Below are positions 1 to 8,987 of a DNA stretch of 64,000 bases, piece by piece (position 1 is the first letter of the stretch; every line of letters begins with the position of its first letter). The notes under the pieces are model-generated. The model saw only the letters and a program-made list of their open reading frames with translations. It had not been told where the DNA came from and made no database searches. This DNA is from Pseudoflavonifractor sp. Marseille-P3106 (lineage in GTDB: Bacteria > Bacillota > Clostridia > Oscillospirales > Oscillospiraceae), in the NCBI GenBank assembly GCA_900169975.1, contig LT827117.1, positions 1-64,000 on the forward strand, in the 5' to 3' direction. Made by a program: the position numbers and the translations under genes.

Positions 1-9
1 TCTGCACCC

Positions 10-38
10 ATTATAGCAGAAATCTTGTGTTTTCACAA
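10..38 (-). promoter_or_regulatory. Sigma-70-type promoter pointing out of the window
   Basis: On the minus strand TTGTGA is separated by 17 bases from TATAAT, with an extended -10 (TGCTATAAT). It lies downstream of the truncated Maff2-like gene and would drive element genes to the left of the window. Confidence 0.5.
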
Positions 39-103
39 TATTTCTTGACCGCACCGCCGGTTCTGTCTGGATTGTGCTTTTCCTTTCTTCGCTTTTATTA
101 CAT

Positions 104-262
104 CTAATTAGCCATAAGCTGCTTGATCCCCTGGCTTTTGGAGGCAGGGTTGTCCTGGCCGTAACCTTCCAGAAGGTTGATGCCGCCCCATACGCACAGG
201 CCGCCGCCCAGAGCGATGACCAAAGTCTGCAAAACGTCGATAGCGTTAGTAAAAAAGCTCAT
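104..262 (-). CDS. Maff2-family small membrane protein, apparently C-terminally truncated
   Basis: The 52-residue product begins MSFFTNAIDVLQTL, has a glycine-rich hydrophobic segment at about residues 12 to 30 and then NLLEGYGQDNPASKSQGIKQLM. This is the start of the Maff2 family, found beside TraG in clostridial conjugative elements. As I recall the family, a second hydrophobic segment follows the QLM motif; here the frame stops two residues later (Ala-Asn-stop), so it looks shortened. The ATG lies 2 bases after the coupling-protein stop codon with an AAGGAA ribosome-binding site inside that gene, so the two are translated together. Its role in transfer is not established. Confidence 0.7.
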   Translation of the reverse strand: MSFFTNAIDVLQTLVIALGGGLCVWGGINLLEGYGQDNPASKSQGIKQLMAN

Positions 263-264
263 AT

Positions 265-1368
265 TCACAGTTCCTTTCGTTCGTTTGAATTGTCGGGTTG
301 AAGGTCGGTGGCTCTCAATTCGTACAGATCGAAAGGCTCATCCGGCTTCACGATGGCCGGTCTGCGTTTCATGTACCGTTCAATGTCAAAGGTGTTTTTC
401 TTGTCGGCGTCGGCAAGGTACTTGTAGCGGGGATGCTTCGTTATATCAAACTTGTCGCTGAAAAACGGCCGCACCCCTCGAAGCTGCAAAATACACTTGC
501 CTCCGTCCATTACCGCGATCTCGTCCTGGGTCATCAGCTCCTTTCCTAATTTCTGATAGTTGAGGCCGTGAGAAACCTGGCTGCCCCGGTTCTCGGATTG
601 ATTGAAGCTGTCGATGGTCTCCTTGCCCAGTAGCTCCGAGATCTCTTTCAGGGTGGATTTCTCCTTGCCTCCCAAAAACAAGGTGGTGTCGCAGTTGCCC
701 ACAATGGTATCTGCGGCGTCCTTGTAGATGGTCTTTAACTGACTTTGGGACTGCAAAATAATAGAAGCCGAGATTTCCCGGCTCCGGATGGTGGCGATCA
801 GCTTGTCGAAGTTGGGTATCTGCCCGATATTGGCGAACTCGTCCAGGAGGCACCGTACATGGACGGGCAGCCTGCCGCCGTACACATCGTCTGCCTTGTC
901 ACAAAGAAGATTGAATAGCTGACTTTGCAGCATGGCGATGACGAAATTGAAGGTGGTGTCCGTGTCGCTCATAATGAGGAACAGCGCCGTTTTCCGGTCG
1001 CCCAGGGTATCCAGCTCCAGTTCATCGTCGGACATGATCTCCCGCAGCTCCGCAATATCGAAGGGGGCAAGGCGGGCACCGCAGCTAATCAAGATGGATT
1101 TCAGGGTCTTGCCGGCGGCCAGCTTGAATTTGCGGTACTGCTTCACGGCGAAGTGGTCCGGGTGCTCCTTTTCCAGCTTGGAGAACAGAATATCCACGGG
1201 TGACTGAAATTCCTCGTCGTCCTCTCTGGCCTCGGATGCGTTGATGAGCTCCAGCAGCGTGAGGAAGTTCTTTTCCTCCGGCTCCGCCTCGTACCAGATG
1301 TACCCGATCAGGGCGCAGTACAAAAGCCGCTCGGCCTTGACCCAGAAATCGTCCCCGGCCTTACCCTC
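265..1368 (-). CDS. traG: VirD4/TraG coupling protein, exon 3 (C-terminal 367 residues)
   Basis: This is the 3' exon of a type IV secretion coupling protein, the inner-membrane ATPase that brings relaxosome DNA to the conjugation channel. The segment starts EGKAGDDFWVKAERLLY and continues through the AAA+ domain, including LLDEFANIGQIPNFDKLI (Walker-B-like DE) and an ILQSQSQLKTIY segment, to a stop at 265. The reading frame also runs upstream from the exon border into intron RNA, but those 17 codons are intronic. With exon 1 (6371 to 7066) and exon 2 (3930 to 3989) it gives a 619-residue protein, close to the usual family length. Expression depends on removal of both group II introns. Confidence 0.85.
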   Translation of the reverse strand, partial: EGKAGDDFWVKAERLLYCALIGYIWYEAEPEEKNFLTLLELINASEAREDDEEFQSPVDILFSKLEKEHPDHFAVKQYRKFKLAAGKTLKSILISCGARLAPFDIAELREIMSDDELELDTLGDRKTALFLIMSDTDTTFNFVIAMLQSQLFNLLCDKADDVYGGRLPVHVRCLLDEFANIGQIPNFDKLIATIRSREISASIILQSQSQLKTIYKDAADTIVGNCDTTLFLGGKEKSTLKEISELLGKETIDSFNQSENRGSQVSHGLNYQKLGKELMTQDEIAVMDGGKCILQLRGVRPFFSDKFDITKHPRYKYLADADKKNTFDIERYMKRRPAIVKPDEPFDLYELRATDLQPDNSNERKEL

Positions 1369-3929
1369 GTAGAGTAGGAATGAGCCGCCTTGCGGCATTA
1401 CTGCCGTAGGTTTGCCCAAACCCCTCCCAGAACCGGACGTACACCTCTCGATGTATCCGGCTCGCCATTATTGCTTCAAATCAGTGTCGTTCAAGGGTGG
1501 TGAATCTTGTGATGACAGTCCTTGCACACCGCAAGTGTTTTTCGCTTTTTCGCTATCATCGCAAGCTCCCACAGTTGTTTTCCTTTGAGGTTCTTCACCT
1601 TATTTACATGGTGTATTTCCAGCGGTACATTGGTTTTTCCGCACAGCTCACACACACGGGCGGACAGCCTGTCGTCAAATGACGTTCTGGAACCGACGTG
1701 TGCAATTGCAAAGTCTATGATTTTGTCTGTCCAGAGGTCTATATTTTTGCAGTCCATAAACCTTGCAAAACTGCGGCGTTTTATGCCTGTTTTCGTTTGG
1801 TATGGCACACCCCAGCCGCCTTTTCCGTCTCGGTATTTGCGCATCATTTTTCTGCTGGTGCTTTCATGCTTTCCAGCCAGAGTTTTCAGGCAGCTGTATT
1901 CCATCAAATATTCAAAATACTGAAGCTTGTTGAAGTTGCTGGCTATGCTGTAATAGTTGCAAATACCGCGCAGCTCAGAGTTGTACGTTGAAACAATCTC
2001 CAAGTCCGTACACCGAAAGATATATTTTCTTGCGGTAGGCTCTATTGTCCCGTCGCGTAGTTGCCGAATGACCGACTTCCCAAACAGGAAAGGCATGATT
2101 TTGTCCGCAAACGGAATGCACAGCTCAACAGACCCGTTGAGCGTGCGGGAAACGTGGTTTCCGTGCGGCTTTAGCTTCTGGTCTCTCCTCACACGGATGT
2201 CATAACCCAAAAATCTTGCATACTGGTTACTGTGCGTAATGAGTGTCTTTTGCTCTGAAAGCTCCATTTTCAGGGTTTGGCTGATGAAGTCGGACAGCTG
2301 TCTCTTGATACGCTCACAGTCCGCTTTATCGCCCTTCACGCCAAGAATGAAGTCGTCAGCATAACGGATGTATTTGATGACTTTATCCGTTTTGGACATA
2401 CAGGGCGTTTTATGCATGACTGCTTTTAGTTGAGCGATTTTCTGCAACAAAGCTGTTTTTTCCTGACCTGTTGCAGTTTTCAGCTGTTTTTGAGCCTTTT
2501 TTATCTGCCATGTGACCTTATCGTATTCCGGGGTATGGTGTCTGTCCCTGCTTTTATAGAACTCCTTGGCGGTCTTTTCCACGAACTTGTCCAGCTCATT
2601 CAGGTAGATATTTGCGAGTATGGGCGAAACGATTCCGCCCTGCGGGCAGCCGGAGTAGGTAGCATGGTATTGCCAGTCCTCCATATAACCGGCTTTTAGG
2701 AATTTCCAAATGAGCTGAATCAGCCGTGCGTCTTTAATCTTGGCGTTTATGACGTTTGCTAAAACTCGGTGGTCGATGTTATCAAAACAGCCCTTAATAT
2801 CGCCCTCAATAAACCACGACACGCCTGAGAATTCTCTTTTCAAGGATTTCAGCGCAGTGTGGCAGCTCCTGTTGGGACGAAAGCCGTGAGAATTGTTTGA
2901 GAAGATTGGCTCGTAGACCGATTCCAATATCATTCTCAATACCTCCTGCACCAGCTTGTCCGTAAAGGTAGGAATTCCAAGAGGACGCTTTTTCGTGCTG
3001 TTTTGCTTTTTCTGGATGTACTCGCGGCGAACGGGCTTCGGCGTATAGGTTCCGTCAGCCAGAGATTGGATGATCCGGTCAACTTTTTCCTTGCTGAATC
3101 CGTCAGCCGTGTCGTCATTCACGCCTTTTGTTCCTGCGCCCTTGTTGGCGTAGAGGTTTTTGTACGCAAGATAATACAGGTCGGGTCTTAATAGATAGCG
3201 GTAGAGCCTTGTGAAGATTTCCTCTTTGTTGTCCCTTGAATTTTTTCTGATTCTATCCAAAATCTCGATTGTTGGTTGCATTTGAGGCTTTCCTCCCGAA
3301 TCAAATTTCAATTCTGGAATGCAATAACTGTTCTCCTTCGTCTGGAATACAGGATATATTCCGTGAGAGTCGTTACTTCCCACAGGACTACTATGAGAAC
3401 TCCGTTGCCGTATCGGATATTCAGCGTCATCTCCCTTGCCTTTCGAGGGCTTGGGATTTATCACCCACAGGGGGCATTTCGCATAGCTCGTTTGAGCATT
3501 CCGACTTAGGCAATCCCCAGTTAGCGTAATAAGTAGGCAAATGCGGATTGTCGGATACGCTTTCGTTTCGTTATTTCCAGTTCTCTGGCTTGTCACATGA
3601 ATGGATTGATAACCCATTGCGCAAAGGCGAAACGCAATGTTATTCATGTCAGAGGTTGATGCCACCGTATCTACGGTGGTTACATACACATTCCTCCGCC
3701 CGAACACAACGGGGACTTGAAACTCGCATTCAACATTCAGTAGTTCTATCCTCATATCCGCTTAACGTAGCAATTCAGTCGTGCTCTTGTGTATAGAGCA
3801 ACTTATCGCTTTCCCGCCATGCTATGGTCCCGCATCAGCTTTCGCCTATCGGTTAGGCGGGTCGTTTCCACTGTTATCTGAGTGGGTAGTGCCTGATTCT
3901 ACTTCTTACTACGCCCTATCTGGGCGCGC
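1369..3929 (-). mobile_element. Group II intron 2 (downstream intron in traG)
   Basis: The 5' end reads GCGCGCCCAGATAGGGCG, matching the start of lactococcal Ll.LtrB as I recall it except for two paired T-to-C changes. Domain V lies at 1430 to 1463: a 34-base hairpin starting GAGCCG with a GAGA-type loop and ending CGGTTC. Domain VI follows, and the 3' end is ...CCTACTCTAC at 1369. Joining 3930 to 1368 gives Lys-Gly|Glu-Gly-Lys in phase 0, the expected TraG sequence. The intron-encoded protein is at 1491 to 3281; the 650 bases before it form the 5' ribozyme domains. Borders are inferred from protein continuity and motifs, not from RNA. Confidence 0.9.
1491..3281 (-). CDS. ltrA: Group II intron-encoded reverse transcriptase/maturase with HNH endonuclease (LtrA-like)
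   Basis: The 596-residue protein begins MQPTIEILDRIRKNS. It has the RT fingers/palm (RPLGIPTFTDKLVQEVLR, SHGFRPNRSCHTAL), the catalytic YADD in IRYADDFILG, a maturase X domain, and a C-terminal HNH domain with CELCG, IHHVNK and CKDCHHKIHH zinc/active-site motifs. It would help fold and splice its intron and drive retrohoming by target-primed reverse transcription. I chose ATG 3281 because GGGAGG lies 10 bases upstream; the frame stays open to 3755, but that extension is ribozyme sequence without family similarity. The stop is just before domain V, as usual. Confidence 0.92.
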   Translation of the reverse strand: MQPTIEILDRIRKNSRDNKEEIFTRLYRYLLRPDLYYLAYKNLYANKGAGTKGVNDDTADGFSKEKVDRIIQSLADGTYTPKPVRREYIQKKQNSTKKRPLGIPTFTDKLVQEVLRMILESVYEPIFSNNSHGFRPNRSCHTALKSLKREFSGVSWFIEGDIKGCFDNIDHRVLANVINAKIKDARLIQLIWKFLKAGYMEDWQYHATYSGCPQGGIVSPILANIYLNELDKFVEKTAKEFYKSRDRHHTPEYDKVTWQIKKAQKQLKTATGQEKTALLQKIAQLKAVMHKTPCMSKTDKVIKYIRYADDFILGVKGDKADCERIKRQLSDFISQTLKMELSEQKTLITHSNQYARFLGYDIRVRRDQKLKPHGNHVSRTLNGSVELCIPFADKIMPFLFGKSVIRQLRDGTIEPTARKYIFRCTDLEIVSTYNSELRGICNYYSIASNFNKLQYFEYLMEYSCLKTLAGKHESTSRKMMRKYRDGKGGWGVPYQTKTGIKRRSFARFMDCKNIDLWTDKIIDFAIAHVGSRTSFDDRLSARVCELCGKTNVPLEIHHVNKVKNLKGKQLWELAMIAKKRKTLAVCKDCHHKIHHP

Positions 3930-3989
3930 GCCTTTTGTGTTGGAAATGAGAGCGTCCACAAATTTAAGGATGTCGGCCTCGTTGCGGAT
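3930..3989 (-). CDS. traG: VirD4/TraG coupling protein, exon 2 (20-codon internal exon)
   Basis: These 60 bases encode IRNEADILKFVDALISNTKG, the conserved segment that normally links NPFAY to the EDFWVKAERLLY region of TraG-type coupling proteins. The exon is bounded on the 5' side by intron 1 (3' end CTTACCCGAC) and on the 3' side by intron 2 (5' end GCGCGCCC). It is exactly 20 codons and both borders fall between codons. A stand-alone minus-strand frame spans it, but that frame mostly reads intron domains V and VI and is not a separate gene. Confidence 0.85.
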
Positions 3990-6370
3990 GTCGGGTAAGA
4001 GACTGGCATTACTGCCAGCCCCTCCCCTAAGAACCGTACGTGACAGTTTCCCGTCATACGGCTCAAGCCTATCGTAAGGCCTCGTGTAAAACGAAACCCG
4101 GCTCAAATCAAGTAGTTTGGCTCATGCAGATTTCGATGACACCAGGGATGTACCATAATAGCGGGCCATTTCCTGTTGTTTTCGGTGTTAAAATGCGTCT
4201 TGAATCCTGTTTCGGATGTAATTCTTTCTCCGCATACAGGACAACACCGTTTCTGGTTGTTCCAGATTTTAACGAGTTTTTCCCGTCCTTTGGTACTGTT
4301 CAGCATTCTTTCTCCGTCACGTTCCTCATAATATCCCGTCCATTTTTCATCGAATGGGTTAGCTTCGGCGGCGATTTTCCTGAATCGGATGATTTTAGTA
4401 TTTGCCGCGTATTCCAGCTTAAGGTATTTTTCATCGAAATCTTTACCGCGGAAAGCAGGCTCTGTTGCAAACGTCCACGTTCGGTTATCAATATGGTGCC
4501 AGTATTTGTTGGCAATCCATTTCCTACCTTTTCGCTTGTGTCTGCGGCAAGCCCACCTCCATAGGCACTCGAAAATCCTGTGGTCAACCAATCCAAAAAT
4601 ATCCGCAGAAACTACATAGCGATGGTAGTTGACCCAACCACGAATGACAGGATTTAACTTGCGAATGAGCAAGTCCTGTGTGGCTGTTTTGTTCTCCCTA
4701 ACGATAGTCCGCACTTTTTTGAGGAAGGATTTTATCGCATTCTTTGACGGCTTAATGAGCAATTTTCCGTTGTATTTCCGAACGTTCTGCCCAAGAAAAT
4801 TAAAACCGTCGCTGATATGTGTGATTACCGTTTTTTCCTCGGAGAGTTGCAGGCCGCGTTCCGCCAGAAAGTCCTTGATGAGCGGCATAACCTCGTTACG
4901 TAGAGTTTCCGGGCTTTTTCCGGTAACGATAAAGTCGTCGGCATATCGCACGAAGTTAATCTGGTCGTAAACAGTTTTACCTGCCACCGTCCGTCTCATA
5001 GGGAATCTTTCTTTTAGAATCCGCTCCAGACCGTCTAAGGTCATGTTCATCAAGACTGGCGATATTGTGCCGCCCTGTGGGGTTCCTTCCTCTGTTGGAA
5101 AGAGCTTTTTGGTCTCCACAAAGCCACATTTCAGCCACTTTTCGAGCATTTCCTTGTCCATTGGGATATTTTTCATTAACCAGCTATGGCTGATATGGTC
5201 AAAGCACCCTTTAATATCTCCCTCCAAAATCCATTGAGGGGAACCGGCTCTGCACAAATCGTTAAAGCATTGCCCGATAGCGTCGTGTGTGCTTCTTCCA
5301 ATTCTAAAACCGTAGGAGTTCGGGTCTGCTAGAGTTTCTGCCAATGGTTCCAATGCAAACTTATATAATGTCTGCATGGCGCGGTCTGTCATCGTCGGAA
5401 TACTCAGCGGGCGTAATTTTCCGTTTTTCTTCGGGATGTACACCCGTCTGAGAGGTTGGGGCTTATAGCCCCGGCGTTTGAGTTTTTCAATCGCCTCGAA
5501 TTTGCCCTTTGGCGTTTTCCATAATTCATGGTCTACACCAGCAGTGTTTTTGCCTTTATTACTTGTCACACGCTTTACCGCCAATGCCTTGGCATAGAAA
5601 GAGTGCGTCAACAGCCATTGCAGGGTTTTCACCTTGTTGTAATGACCGTCTTTTTGAGCCTTTACGATACGCATTTGCAGCTTTTTAACATAGGCCTCCG
5701 CCTTCTTCCAATCAATGGATTCCCAGCTTTGTGCCCTGTCAGCAGGCGCACACAGTTTCCTGTTCATTTGCAATTCCTCCTCTCAAAAGTTCTGTAAATT
5801 CTCTCGTAAAGATAGACCTGCTGGAAGTCAGCCCGCTTTCGCGTGGAATACTGTTTCAATCCCTATCCGTCCTCATTACAAGGCCGGCATTCGCTTTTTC
5901 CAGCGTTCCTTACCCGCGTTTCTATCGGCTTTCCTTGCGGTCAGCTTTCCGAATATACGGAGAGAGCGCGGGCTTACCACGTTTCACGTAATCAACCGTG
6001 TAGGTTAGGTGCCGCCTATCCGCCGGCAGTCTTGTCTGTCCATGTGTTCCCAGCTTACAGGGGAACATCCGACTGCACACCTTTTGGTTCAGGCTTATCA
6101 GCAACTTTAGCCTGGTTCCCACTAACGACGTTTATTAGCGATTTACCTACATTCACCATACTACACAAGCCAAGCTCCCCAGCCGGATGTTGCTTCCAGC
6201 TTTTCGCCTCTGCCTCACGGCTTCGGCTTGACCCTTTCGGGAGGGCTACCTTTTCTCGTCATGCTGCCTCACGACCGTTGCCAGCCGCTTCGGTGACGAT
6301 AGGCTACTGTTAATGGAATAACAGGTTCGGTCAATGCCGAACAGTTTAATTACGCGACCTCGTGTCGCGC
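3990..6370 (-). mobile_element. Group II intron 1 (upstream intron in traG)
   Basis: The 5' end reads GCGCGACACGAGGTCGCG immediately after the NPFAY codons. Domain V is at 4031 to 4064, a canonical 34-base hairpin (GAGCCG...GGAAAC...CGGTTC). Domain VI follows and the 3' end is CTTACCCGAC at 3990. The 2381-base element encodes its own RT (4103 to 5767), with about 600 bases of 5' ribozyme before it. The RT differs strongly from that of intron 2, so these are separate acquisitions rather than a duplication. Boundaries are inferred from exon continuity and domain V/VI. Confidence 0.9.
4103..5767 (-). CDS. ltrA: Group II intron-encoded reverse transcriptase/maturase with HNH endonuclease
   Basis: The 554-residue protein starts MNRKLCAPADRAQSWESIDW. 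It shows RT motifs (LRPLSIPTMTDRAMQ, SYGFRIGRSTHDAI, VRYADDFIVTG with catalytic YADD), a maturase X region (LNPVIRGWVNYHR) and a C-terminal HNH zinc domain (CPVCGERI, HPWCHRNLH). It belongs to another RT lineage than the protein of intron 2. The chosen ATG has GAGGAGG 8 bases upstream; a TTG two codons earlier is too close to that site. It should act as splicing maturase and retrohoming enzyme for intron 1. Confidence 0.92.
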   Translation of the reverse strand: MNRKLCAPADRAQSWESIDWKKAEAYVKKLQMRIVKAQKDGHYNKVKTLQWLLTHSFYAKALAVKRVTSNKGKNTAGVDHELWKTPKGKFEAIEKLKRRGYKPQPLRRVYIPKKNGKLRPLSIPTMTDRAMQTLYKFALEPLAETLADPNSYGFRIGRSTHDAIGQCFNDLCRAGSPQWILEGDIKGCFDHISHSWLMKNIPMDKEMLEKWLKCGFVETKKLFPTEEGTPQGGTISPVLMNMTLDGLERILKERFPMRRTVAGKTVYDQINFVRYADDFIVTGKSPETLRNEVMPLIKDFLAERGLQLSEEKTVITHISDGFNFLGQNVRKYNGKLLIKPSKNAIKSFLKKVRTIVRENKTATQDLLIRKLNPVIRGWVNYHRYVVSADIFGLVDHRIFECLWRWACRRHKRKGRKWIANKYWHHIDNRTWTFATEPAFRGKDFDEKYLKLEYAANTKIIRFRKIAAEANPFDEKWTGYYEERDGERMLNSTKGREKLVKIWNNQKRCCPVCGERITSETGFKTHFNTENNRKWPAIMVHPWCHRNLHEPNYLI

Positions 6371-7066
6371 ATAGGCGAAGGGGTTGTATTTCATGCTCTT
6401 TTTGAAGTTGATGGTGTTGAGAACCTTGATGCGGTACGGCTCATAGATGACCTTCCCGTGGGCATCCCGCATGGGCTTTCCGTTCTCGTCTAGCTTGGGG
6501 GCGCCCCGCCGCAGCATGGTCCCCACCTCGGACAAAAGCTGTCCTTTGGGATCGGTGACCACATAGGAACTGTGCATCTGCATGAGGGAGGGCTTGACGA
6601 AGAACCGGGTCTTGCCGCTGCCGCTGCCGCCGATGACCAGGATGTTTTTGTTCCGGGCGTACTTGGGATTTTTCGGGCGGCTGGACATGGTGAGTTTTTC
6701 CGTCTGGGTCAGAGGGATGTTCCAGTCGGGGATCGGATCGACATAGGGGGCAATATCGGCCGCCGTGCCCCATCGGGCGCTGCCGTACTCAATGCCCTTG
6801 CGATATTTGCGGGCGTTTTTCCCTTTGGCATACACCACCAGCCGGACGATGACCGCCCCGGCGATGCCCACCAGCAGGTCCAGCGGATGCAGGCTAGGCA
6901 GCCCAGAAGAAAACGCCTCCGTAAAGCCCTGGCTCAAATGCAGGAACTTTTCAGAGGTGTCAAGGCCGGGCGCAAGGCGCACCGTCTGGCAGAGCTTATC
7001 AAAGAGATATACGAACAGCAGATACGGGAGGTTGGGGAGTAGTTTCTTTTTCCAGTCAACCATCAT
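6371..7066 (-). CDS. traG: VirD4/TraG coupling protein, exon 1 (N-terminal 232 residues)
   Basis: This is the 5' exon of the conjugative coupling protein. Two N-terminal membrane segments (about residues 10 to 26 and 60 to 80) are followed by the ATP-binding loop GGSGSGKTRFF (about residue 150) and a VVTDPKGQLL motif, ending at NPFAY before intron 1. The unspliced frame adds ARHEVA and stops. The start overlaps the upstream pcfB stop codon by 4 bases (ATGA), so translation is coupled. Without splicing, only this truncated membrane-anchored fragment could be made. Confidence 0.88.
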
Positions 7067-7551
7067 AATTCCACACCCCGGTCTTTGGTTTTGACTTTCT
7101 CCCGCTGGCGGTGCTGGGCTTTGGCCTGCTGCTTTGCCTGGTCCAGCTCTTTGCGGATGGAGGGCTTTTTCTCTTTCTCCAGGTTCTTTGCGGAGAACTC
7201 CCGGAAGGCCGCCGTAATGACATCGGCATCCCGCCCCTTGAAGAACACCAGATAGCGGGGTATCTCTCCGCTGGTGTCCTTTTTCAGCGCGAAGTCAATG
7301 CCGTACTTCTTGGCGGTGGCGGAAAAGGCCCGGATGTTCTGGTCGGTGATTTCGATGTTGGAAACGCCGGTGTTGTGCTTCATAAGCTGTCGGAGGGTCT
7401 GCTTGCCGTGGTGCAGTTTAGTCTTGTGGCCGGTCACTCCTTTCTGCATCTCGTCCAGCACTTTTTTCATGGCCTGTTGCAGCATCCCGGCGGAGAGCTT
7501 TGTAGCCTCCACGCAGAGGGCAACGGTGCGCTGGGTGACTTCTTCCTGCAT
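7063..7551 (-). CDS. pcfB: PcfB family conjugation accessory protein
   Basis: The 162-residue product (MQEEVTQRTVALCVEATKLS...) matches the PcfB/DUF3801 family encoded next to coupling proteins in Gram-positive conjugative elements. Recognisable family sequence includes LVFFKGRDADVITAAFREF in the second half, followed by a lysine/glutamine-rich C-terminal tail. In pCF10, PcfF and PcfG form the relaxosome and PcfB is an associated processing factor. The gene lies between the replication-initiator-like gene (6-base gap) and the coupling protein (4-base overlap) in one minus-strand operon. Confidence 0.8.
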   Translation of the reverse strand: MQEEVTQRTVALCVEATKLSAGMLQQAMKKVLDEMQKGVTGHKTKLHHGKQTLRQLMKHNTGVSNIEITDQNIRAFSATAKKYGIDFALKKDTSGEIPRYLVFFKGRDADVITAAFREFSAKNLEKEKKPSIRKELDQAKQQAKAQHRQREKVKTKDRGVEL

Positions 7552-7557
7552 GAGTGA

Positions 7558-8451
7558 TTACCTCCTTTCTCCGCTGCCGTACAGGTCGTGGTTCACCAGG
7601 GACGCATAGTAGCTGTCGATGGTGGCCGGGGCGTTATACAGGGCAGCCAGCAGATATTTCTTGATGTTGCGGACATAGGTGGTGTTCTCCCGCATGCGGT
7701 CCAGCACATACTCGATGTGAGAACTGTTCAGCTTCAGGAACCGGGATTTGACCACCTCCGCCGGATAGTCGTCCCCGGCAATGCGGATCGTCTCCCTGCG
7801 GGAACAGACGGTATCCACCATGAGCTCCACCAGCTCGTCCAGACGGTCACGGTCCATGCGCTCGTTCTGTACGAGGATGTTATACTCAATGTTCTCCAAA
7901 ATCAGTTCCCGATAGTTCTCTCGCTCCCGCATCCAGTCCCCTCCGGTCCGTTTGGCTCGTGCGGGGGTTTGGGTGCTTGATTGGATAGGATTTGATCCTT
8001 CCGTACTTGGTGAATCAGTATTTTGTTCTTCAGGATTTCTTTTCTCTTTATTTAATTGCGGCCGGTTTTCCAGACATGGGTTATCCATATCCGGGTTTTC
8101 CGTATCTGGACAAGCCGTATCCGGCTCGTCCTCACACGGCTGGCCCGTGTCCGGAGGATGGGGCGTCTCGTAGATGACATACTCCACATCCACAATCTTG
8201 CCCTTGCTATCCCGCAGCCGATTGCGAACTATGTACCCGGCCCGTTCCAGCTCCTTTAGGGCGGAGCCAATGCTATCCGTACCCTCCTTGCAGATTTTTG
8301 CAAGGCCTCTGGTGGTGTAGTTCCAATCTTCTGGCAAGGACAGCATCATGGAGAGCAGCCCTTTGGATTTTAGGGACAGCCCCGCGTTGCGCAGGTGGTG
8401 GTTGGACATCACCGTGTAGTCACGGGTTTTCTCAATGCGAAATACCGCCAT
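7558..8451 (-). CDS. Replication-initiator-like protein with N-terminal HTH (DUF6017 type)
   Basis: The 297-residue product has an N-terminal winged-helix region (residues 1 to about 95: FRIEKTRDYTVMSNHHLRN, LSLKSKGLLSMMLSLP). A Pro/Asp/Asn-rich linker follows (about 100 to 170), then a C-terminal helical domain (about 175 to 290) of the DUF6017 kind. Proteins of this build are the RepA-like initiators of clostridial integrative elements and may support extrachromosomal replication after excision. It heads the rep-pcfB-traG-Maff2 gene row and starts with a GGAGGTGATACC site before ATG. The initiator role is inferred from family and context. Confidence 0.75.
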   Translation of the reverse strand: MAVFRIEKTRDYTVMSNHHLRNAGLSLKSKGLLSMMLSLPEDWNYTTRGLAKICKEGTDSIGSALKELERAGYIVRNRLRDSKGKIVDVEYVIYETPHPPDTGQPCEDEPDTACPDTENPDMDNPCLENRPQLNKEKRNPEEQNTDSPSTEGSNPIQSSTQTPARAKRTGGDWMRERENYRELILENIEYNILVQNERMDRDRLDELVELMVDTVCSRRETIRIAGDDYPAEVVKSRFLKLNSSHIEYVLDRMRENTTYVRNIKKYLLAALYNAPATIDSYYASLVNHDLYGSGERR

Positions 8452-8987
8452 GGTATCACCTCCTTTCGGCGGTCAGGAAAAGTGTTCGTTTTCGGGAAAA
8501 AGTCGACCTTTATGCCGCCCGGATACCCCGGAGGGGAAACCCTATAAGCAGTGGCCTTCAGGCTGGTTGTAGGAGAAGAAACATTGAATTTTCGACTCCT
8601 TTCGGAGTAGTCTTTCATACAGTAGACGTATCTATTATGGCAATACACCGTGAGCAATGGGTAAGAGATAAAATTGGGTATAAAAAGAGCCATAGGACAA
8701 AGTCCTATGGCAGATTTCTTCCAAGCAAAGCAATCTTATATTTGAGAAAATACCTCCATAAAATACGCGGTTTTATGTTTGTTAACAAAACATTTACATT
8801 ATTATGAGAAAAAATCTCATTTAGTTGTAGTTTATCCGTTGACTACATGCGGGGCAAGTGCTATAGTATAGTTGGCTAGCAGTCCGAACCATTGACTGCC
8901 AAGTGCCGAACGCGGAAACATCATCTACAGCGCTTAAGTTACAGAGGGGGGGATTCCAATGCAGAAGGTAGTCCCGGTGGAATAAAA
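8452..8987. other. Intergenic element DNA before the replication-initiator-like gene
   Basis: I find no convincing gene in these 536 bases. Short frames exist on both strands (for example minus 8409 to 8693) but overlap the initiator start and lack a good ribosome-binding site or family similarity. The stretch contains a rho-independent terminator at 8681 to 8711 and is AT-rich at 8720 to 8820. Confidence 0.5.
8681..8711 (-). terminator. Rho-independent terminator
   Basis: On the minus strand a 10-bp perfect stem GCCATAGGAC/GTCCTATGGC with a 3-base loop is followed by TCTTTTTA. It sits between the leader-peptide cassette and the replication-initiator-like gene, so readthrough from the leader would meet a second stop. 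Confidence 0.7.

Noticed and set aside
8409-8693. 94-residue minus-strand frame before the replication-initiator-like gene
   Set aside because: It overlaps the initiator's start in another frame, has no good ribosome-binding site and no recognisable features.
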